This document shows positions 20,574 through 23,587 of a stretch of DNA of 23,587 nt, one piece after another. The stretch is from positions 1-23,587 of IMG/VR virus record IMGVR_UViG_3300006789_000163; one strand, 5' to 3'. The stretch is from a virus. Position 1 is the stretch's first letter, and each line of letters starts with the position of its first letter. Below the pieces are notes generated by a model. It did no database searches. It worked only from the letters and a program-made list of their open reading frames with translations, and was not told where the DNA came from. Position numbers and translations under genes: made by a program.

Positions 20574-20874
20574 TATTTATTTTCCTCTCCATTTTTACTG
20601 GGTCTGCCAGTATTTCAGATGCTAACTCATAGTTCTGTATAAACTGTGTGTATCTGTTTAATTCTTGTTGTGCAGCTTGGCTCTTGACCGTAAGGTCTTG
20701 TAGCTGTTGTGTTTGCAATTCAAAGTCTGCTTGTATTGTAGCAATCGTTTCTTCTTGTGTAGCAACTGCGCCCTCTAATGCCACATTGTTTGCTGTTAGT
20801 ATTTTATTTTGACTGTAGAAATAATAGCTTGCTAAACCAAGCATTAAGATAATTCCTATTAGTATCTGTTGCAC
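20479..20874 (-). CDS. i-spanin (Rz-like inner-membrane protein)
   Basis: 131 aa from GTG 20874, seven bases after GAGG; an ATG three bases upstream is followed at once by TAG and cannot be used. The N-terminal helix (ILIGIILMLGLASYYFY) anchors it in the inner membrane. A long coiled-coil-like region (ATQEETIATIQADFELQTQQ and beyond) would span the periplasm, as in Rz. Its 3' third contains the start of the Rz1-like gene in another reading frame. It sits directly after the methyltransferase gene in the leftward late operon. Confidence 0.8.
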   Translation of the reverse strand: MQQILIGIILMLGLASYYFYSQNKILTANNVALEGAVATQEETIATIQADFELQTQQLQDLTVKSQAAQQELNRYTQFIQNYELASEILADPVKMERKINNGTKHIMENIEQISSDVDDLDNGLQLQSTSD

Positions 20875-20883
20875 TACATATCC

Positions 20884-21396
20884 TCAATAATTTCTAGTTA
20901 ATTTTATATTTCCCTTATAGTTTCTTTGGTAATAGATGCACCCTGTAGAAAAACCAAATGGAAAACCGTGTTGATTGCCACCGCCCATGTGTATGATTTC
21001 TTTTATGCCACCATACTCACATATTTTTATATCTAGCTTTTTGCCTTTAAAAACTTTTGTCAATGGGCAAAAGAAAACTACATTGTCAGCAATATCAAAA
21101 GATTTAAGTAAAAAGGCATCAAAAATACTAAATGGTGGATTTGTAATTATCCAATCTACTTTTTTTGTATAATTCAAAAAATCCTTATTTTCTAATATTT
21201 CGCACCAATCTGTGTCTCCATAATTTTTTAAAATATTACAAAAAGCACCATCGCCTTTACATGGGTCAAGCAATTTTCCGCTTGGTGCAAAATAATCAAC
21301 AATCCACTTTGCGGTGTTTGGATTTGTCATTATCACATCATTAGGAGTTTTCTTTCTTTCCTTTGGAGTGCTTACTCTACCAACATATGACTGCAT
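20884..21396 (-). CDS. Small DNA adenine-N6 methyltransferase-like protein
   Basis: 170 aa. SAM-binding motif I is LLDPCKGDGAFC (42-53), motif IV TNPPFS (85-90), the signature of N6-adenine enzymes, and FPFGFSTG fits the late strands. There is no clear target-recognition domain, and at 170 aa it is far below the 260-300 aa of Dam-type enzymes, so it may modify short or RNA targets or be a minimal version. The start (MQSYVGR) is set by a TAATG overlap. It lies between virion-type genes and spanins. Possible roles are protection from restriction or marking of late DNA. Confidence 0.75.
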   Translation of the reverse strand: MQSYVGRVSTPKERKKTPNDVIMTNPNTAKWIVDYFAPSGKLLDPCKGDGAFCNILKNYGDTDWCEILENKDFLNYTKKVDWIITNPPFSIFDAFLLKSFDIADNVVFFCPLTKVFKGKKLDIKICEYGGIKEIIHMGGGNQHGFPFGFSTGCIYYQRNYKGNIKLTRNY

Positions 21397-21614
21397 TAAA
21401 TATCCTCAATAATGTAATTTAATCCGCCTGCACTTCTATATTCAATAGTCTTGTTATCAAGATCACGAAACTTCAGATGGTTTTCTTTTTGCACAAGTAT
21501 TTTTTTGCTTATGTAGACTTTATCGTCTGAATCTCCGTACTCTTTGTTAAACGATACTCTTACTTGATAGTGTTGAACAAATAGGCTTACTAACCAATTA
21601 AAAACCTTTTTCAT
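21396..21614 (-). CDS. Conserved hypothetical protein, 72 aa
   Basis: It starts 17 bases inside the lipoprotein gene and ends in a TAATG overlap with the methyltransferase. An N-terminal basic-hydrophobic patch (MKKVFNWLVSLFVQHY) is too short and polar for a sure membrane anchor. The rest is beta-rich (VYISKKILVQKENHLKFR, then YRSAGGLNYIIEDI). I recall similar short proteins ending GLNYIIE in marine phages, with no known role. Support is good from coupling, poor for function. Confidence 0.6.
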   Translation of the reverse strand: MKKVFNWLVSLFVQHYQVRVSFNKEYGDSDDKVYISKKILVQKENHLKFRDLDNKTIEYRSAGGLNYIIEDI

Positions 21615-21801
21615 AATCTTTGCTCATACATTTTGACCATTCATCTTGTTGTACTTCTTCGGGATAAGCGGTGTATAACAAATCTCTACATTCCTCAAAC
21701 TGTTTACGCCAAGCAGCAGGGTCGTACTTATTATTCCATTCTTTTTGCACTGGTGCTGTTGCACAAGCAGTAAGAACCACGCTAATTATTAAAAGACGCA
21801 T
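21598..21801 (-). CDS. Small lipoprotein, 67 aa
   Basis: The first 13 residues (MRLLIISVVLTAC) are a short signal with lipobox LTAC, so Cys13 would be lipidated. The mature part is polar with an aromatic stretch (WNNKYDPAAWRKQFEECRDL) and two more Cys (37 and 58), which could form a disulfide in the periplasm. The start overlaps the stop of the coiled-coil gene (TAATG). The place in the late operon suggests a role in the envelope: lysis, superinfection exclusion or virion release. No family is recognised. Confidence 0.7.
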   Translation of the reverse strand: MRLLIISVVLTACATAPVQKEWNNKYDPAAWRKQFEECRDLLYTAYPEEVQQDEWSKCMSKDYEKGF

Positions 21802-22160
21802 TATCCGTTTAGTGGATTACTGTCTTTCTTATCTAGCTTAGTTTCTAATTTGTCTAAGTTGCTATCTAGGCTTTGTAAGTCAGCTTTAATTGTGGCTATA
21901 TCTGTTTTTATTTCAGTTACATCAGGAACTTTAATATTGTCTAATTCCTTTTCCAAGAACTGTACTGATGTTTCTATAGATGCAAAGCGTTCTTCAATGA
22001 TCTGTACATTGTCCTCTGCTTCACTTATACCACCAATCTTTGCTTCTAGGTTTTCTAACCTATTAACATATTCTGCGCCAGTGTAGCCGAAGCCTGCTAG
22101 CGTTCCCACGATACCAACAAGAGCAATTATTTGCGTTGTTTTATTTTGAAACCAATCCAT
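21801..22160 (-). CDS. Membrane-anchored coiled-coil protein, 119 aa
   Basis: One transmembrane helix (IIALVGIVGTLAGFGYTGA, 11-29) leads into about 80 residues of heptad-like sequence with IETSVQFLEKELDNIKVP and TIKADLQSLDSNLDKLETKL. The heptads end in KLDKKDSNPLNG. The layout resembles late phage proteins that tether to the inner membrane, such as i-spanin-like or holin-accessory proteins. Since a Rz-like spanin is already present, its job is open. It lies three bases downstream of the acidic structural gene. Confidence 0.6.
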   Translation of the reverse strand: MDWFQNKTTQIIALVGIVGTLAGFGYTGAEYVNRLENLEAKIGGISEAEDNVQIIEERFASIETSVQFLEKELDNIKVPDVTEIKTDIATIKADLQSLDSNLDKLETKLDKKDSNPLNG

Positions 22161-22163
22161 TGA

Positions 22164-23587
22164 CTATCTCCAAATATTAGGTTGATCTTCAATCATCTGA
22201 CTAAGACCTTGTAAATTTTCATTCACGAGTCCATAAAATGCACCCACATTGTCATTTAGTGTAGCAGATTCATATATTGTTTGACTAGAGTACCAATCTT
22301 GTGCATCGGGAACTGTTACTTGTGTATAATTATTAAAACTAGGCACATAACCAATAAGTGCTATAAGTTTTGATTCATCTCCGTATTCGCCAGTTTCTTG
22401 TTGTTGTTGCTCTATTTCTTCCTGTTGTGCTTCTATGTTTGCAGCAATTATTTGATCAGCTATTTGATCTGCTTCTGAACTTGTCATAACTCCTGACATT
22501 GCAGTATCTATTTCTCCTTGTACACTTTGCACTTGTACATCTGCTATTGCAACTGATGCAGAATTATCAAATGTAGGCAAAGGTGTAACAGACATAGTTA
22601 CACCACCGACTGTATCATTGGACATAGACAAAACTTGGTTTGTTTGTTGGGTTGCACTTGCAAACTGGTCAGATGCACTTGGACTTGATGAAGTGCTTAT
22701 TCCACCGCCTGATACTGTCGCACTCCCTGTGGTTGTATTTGTATTAGATGAGTTATTACCTGTGTTATTTGTTTGAGAGCCACTAGAAGCCTGAGAATAG
22801 CTGTTAGAAGCTGTTTTTATGCCTGCTTTGATTACATTTAATGCTGTAACCATTAATTTACTTTTACCACTAGGACTTTCGCTTTCTACAGCTTCAAAAT
22901 CTTCTTCTACTTCTTCTAACAATTCTTCTCTGTTTTCTTCTTCTCTTTCAGCTATTCTTTCTTCTTCCATTGCTACCTGCATTTCTTCTATTTCTTCAAA
23001 GACTTCTTCTACCGCTTCTTCTTCAAATATTTCTTCAATAAATTCTTCTTCAGGCTCATCTAAGTCTGCTAGTCTTTCTTCAGGTCTTTCTTCAAAATGC
23101 TCATTTATTTCTTCTTCAAACCACTCATCTAGTTCTTCTATAGAATTAAACTCAATAAAAGTATTTGGTTCTGAATAATCTTCAACTAAAAATGTTTCCT
23201 GAAACACAAACTCATCAAGTAGCAGTTCTTCTTGATGTGGCAAATCATCATGCGGTGTTGCAAACTCTTGAAAGGGTAATGGCTCAGGGTCAAAAAAAAC
23301 AATTAATTCATCTGCAAAAGGTTCTTCAAAGTATTCGTTGAAATCGTCAAATTCATCGTATGGCATAAACATTTCTTCTTCAAAAACTTCTACAATAAAA
23401 AATTGATCTTGAAAATCTTGTTCAAGAAAACCGTCATCAAAGTTACCTGTAGCAAACTGCTCTTGTTCATCTATAAAACCATAATCAACATTGCTGTCAT
23501 CAAAAAATGCTACAGATTCTTCTTGACTATAGCCTGCACAAAAAGGTGCATATTGGGGATCATCAGCACATTGTTGGTCATCATAGG
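22164..23587 (-). CDS. Large acidic, low-complexity putative virion protein (N-terminus outside window)
   Basis: The frame stays open from the stop at 22164 to the window edge: at least 473 codons, with no stop in the final 215 bases, so the ATG at 23372 is internal. From the N-side it shows a CADDPQYAPFCAGY motif, then about 200 residues dominated by Glu, Asp and Phe/Leu. A small basic patch (GKSKLMVTALNVIKAGIK) and Ser/Asn/Thr/Gly linkers follow, then a Gln/Glu run. The C-terminal domain has VPDAQDWYSSQTIYES, DNVGAFYGL and MIEDQPN. I recall marine-phage structural-module proteins with CxxDPxY...CxGY and a DAxxxY..xxIY....DN end. Tail or internal virion protein is inference. Confidence 0.65.
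   Translation of the reverse strand, partial: YDDQQCADDPQYAPFCAGYSQEESVAFFDDSNVDYGFIDEQEQFATGNFDDGFLEQDFQDQFFIVEVFEEEMFMPYDEFDDFNEYFEEPFADELIVFFDPEPLPFQEFATPHDDLPHQEELLLDEFVFQETFLVEDYSEPNTFIEFNSIEELDEWFEEEINEHFEERPEERLADLDEPEEEFIEEIFEEEAVEEVFEEIEEMQVAMEEERIAEREEENREELLEEVEEDFEAVESESPSGKSKLMVTALNVIKAGIKTASNSYSQASSGSQTNNTGNNSSNTNTTTGSATVSGGGISTSSSPSASDQFASATQQTNQVLSMSNDTVGGVTMSVTPLPTFDNSASVAIADVQVQSVQGEIDTAMSGVMTSSEADQIADQIIAANIEAQQEEIEQQQQETGEYGDESKLIALIGYVPSFNNYTQVTVPDAQDWYSSQTIYESATLNDNVGAFYGLVNENLQGLSQMIEDQPNIWR

Noticed and set aside
22819-23178. 119-aa Ser-rich open frame on the + strand
   Set aside because: It is the mirror of the Glu-rich tract: TTC/TCT repeats read as Ser in one frame. 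It has no ribosome site or operon context.
18900-23587. CRISPR or tandem repeat array from the regular TTCTTC pattern
   Set aside because: The pattern is triplet coding for Glu in one long frame, with no spacer-repeat periodicity.

Overview
The window is a piece of an AT-rich tailed-bacteriophage genome (Caudoviricetes), most likely marine. It carries HK97-type packaging and portal genes, a Mu-gpF-like minor head protein, a T7-gp4/Twinkle-type primase-helicase, ERF recombinase, a two-component spanin, a holin and a GH24 endolysin. Several small proteins resemble families I know mainly from marine phage genomes. I see no host genes, tRNA, integrase or CRISPR. The host cannot be fixed from sequence; an alphaproteobacterium of low GC is a guess.

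Layout. 1-905 (+): tail of an accessory operon (unknown genes, a T4-DenV-annotated family protein, a ribbon-helix-helix protein). 933-1022: strongly structured non-coding element at a convergent junction. 1018-5680 (-): TerS, TerL, a portal fused to two extra C-terminal modules, minor head protein. 5773-6368 (+): promoter and three tiny genes. 6487-8108 (+): promoter, then amidoligase, small protein and gamma-glutamylcyclotransferase-like operon. 8188-11256 (-): IbrB/ParB-like, IbrA/PAPS-reductase-like, cupin and a second ParB-like gene, bounded by an 81-bp imperfect inverted repeat. 11355-13894 (-): small repressor, replication initiator, primase-helicase. 13919-16504 (+): RecB/Cas4-like nuclease, ERF annealing protein, winged-helix protein, SSB-like protein, HNH protein. 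16507-18898 (+): second promoter block, with unknown proteins, a Cro-like HTH, three tiny ORFs and a 2OG-Fe(II) oxygenase. 18900-23587 (-): lysis and late genes, read from the right: acidic structural protein (cut by the window end), coiled-coil membrane protein, lipoprotein, methyltransferase, Rz/Rz1, holin, SNase, endolysin.

How it works together. The divergent region at 13895-13971 looks like the main switch: a small HTH repressor (apparently leaderless) faces the recombination operon across a dyad overlapping the rightward -35. Four rightward promoters share a GGTTG-type -35 and an exact 16-bp spacer, and two share a 27-nt leader, so early (+) genes are probably coordinately expressed. 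Leftward genes are replication, packaging and lysis.

The most unusual non-coding signal is a family of four related elements (about 42-81 nt) placed directly after stop codons, in the orientation of the upstream gene. Two of them form the inverted repeat that frames the IbrAB-cupin-ParB cassette. No gene-free stretch exceeds 300 bases; the longest is 6369-6544. All identity counts were made by hand.
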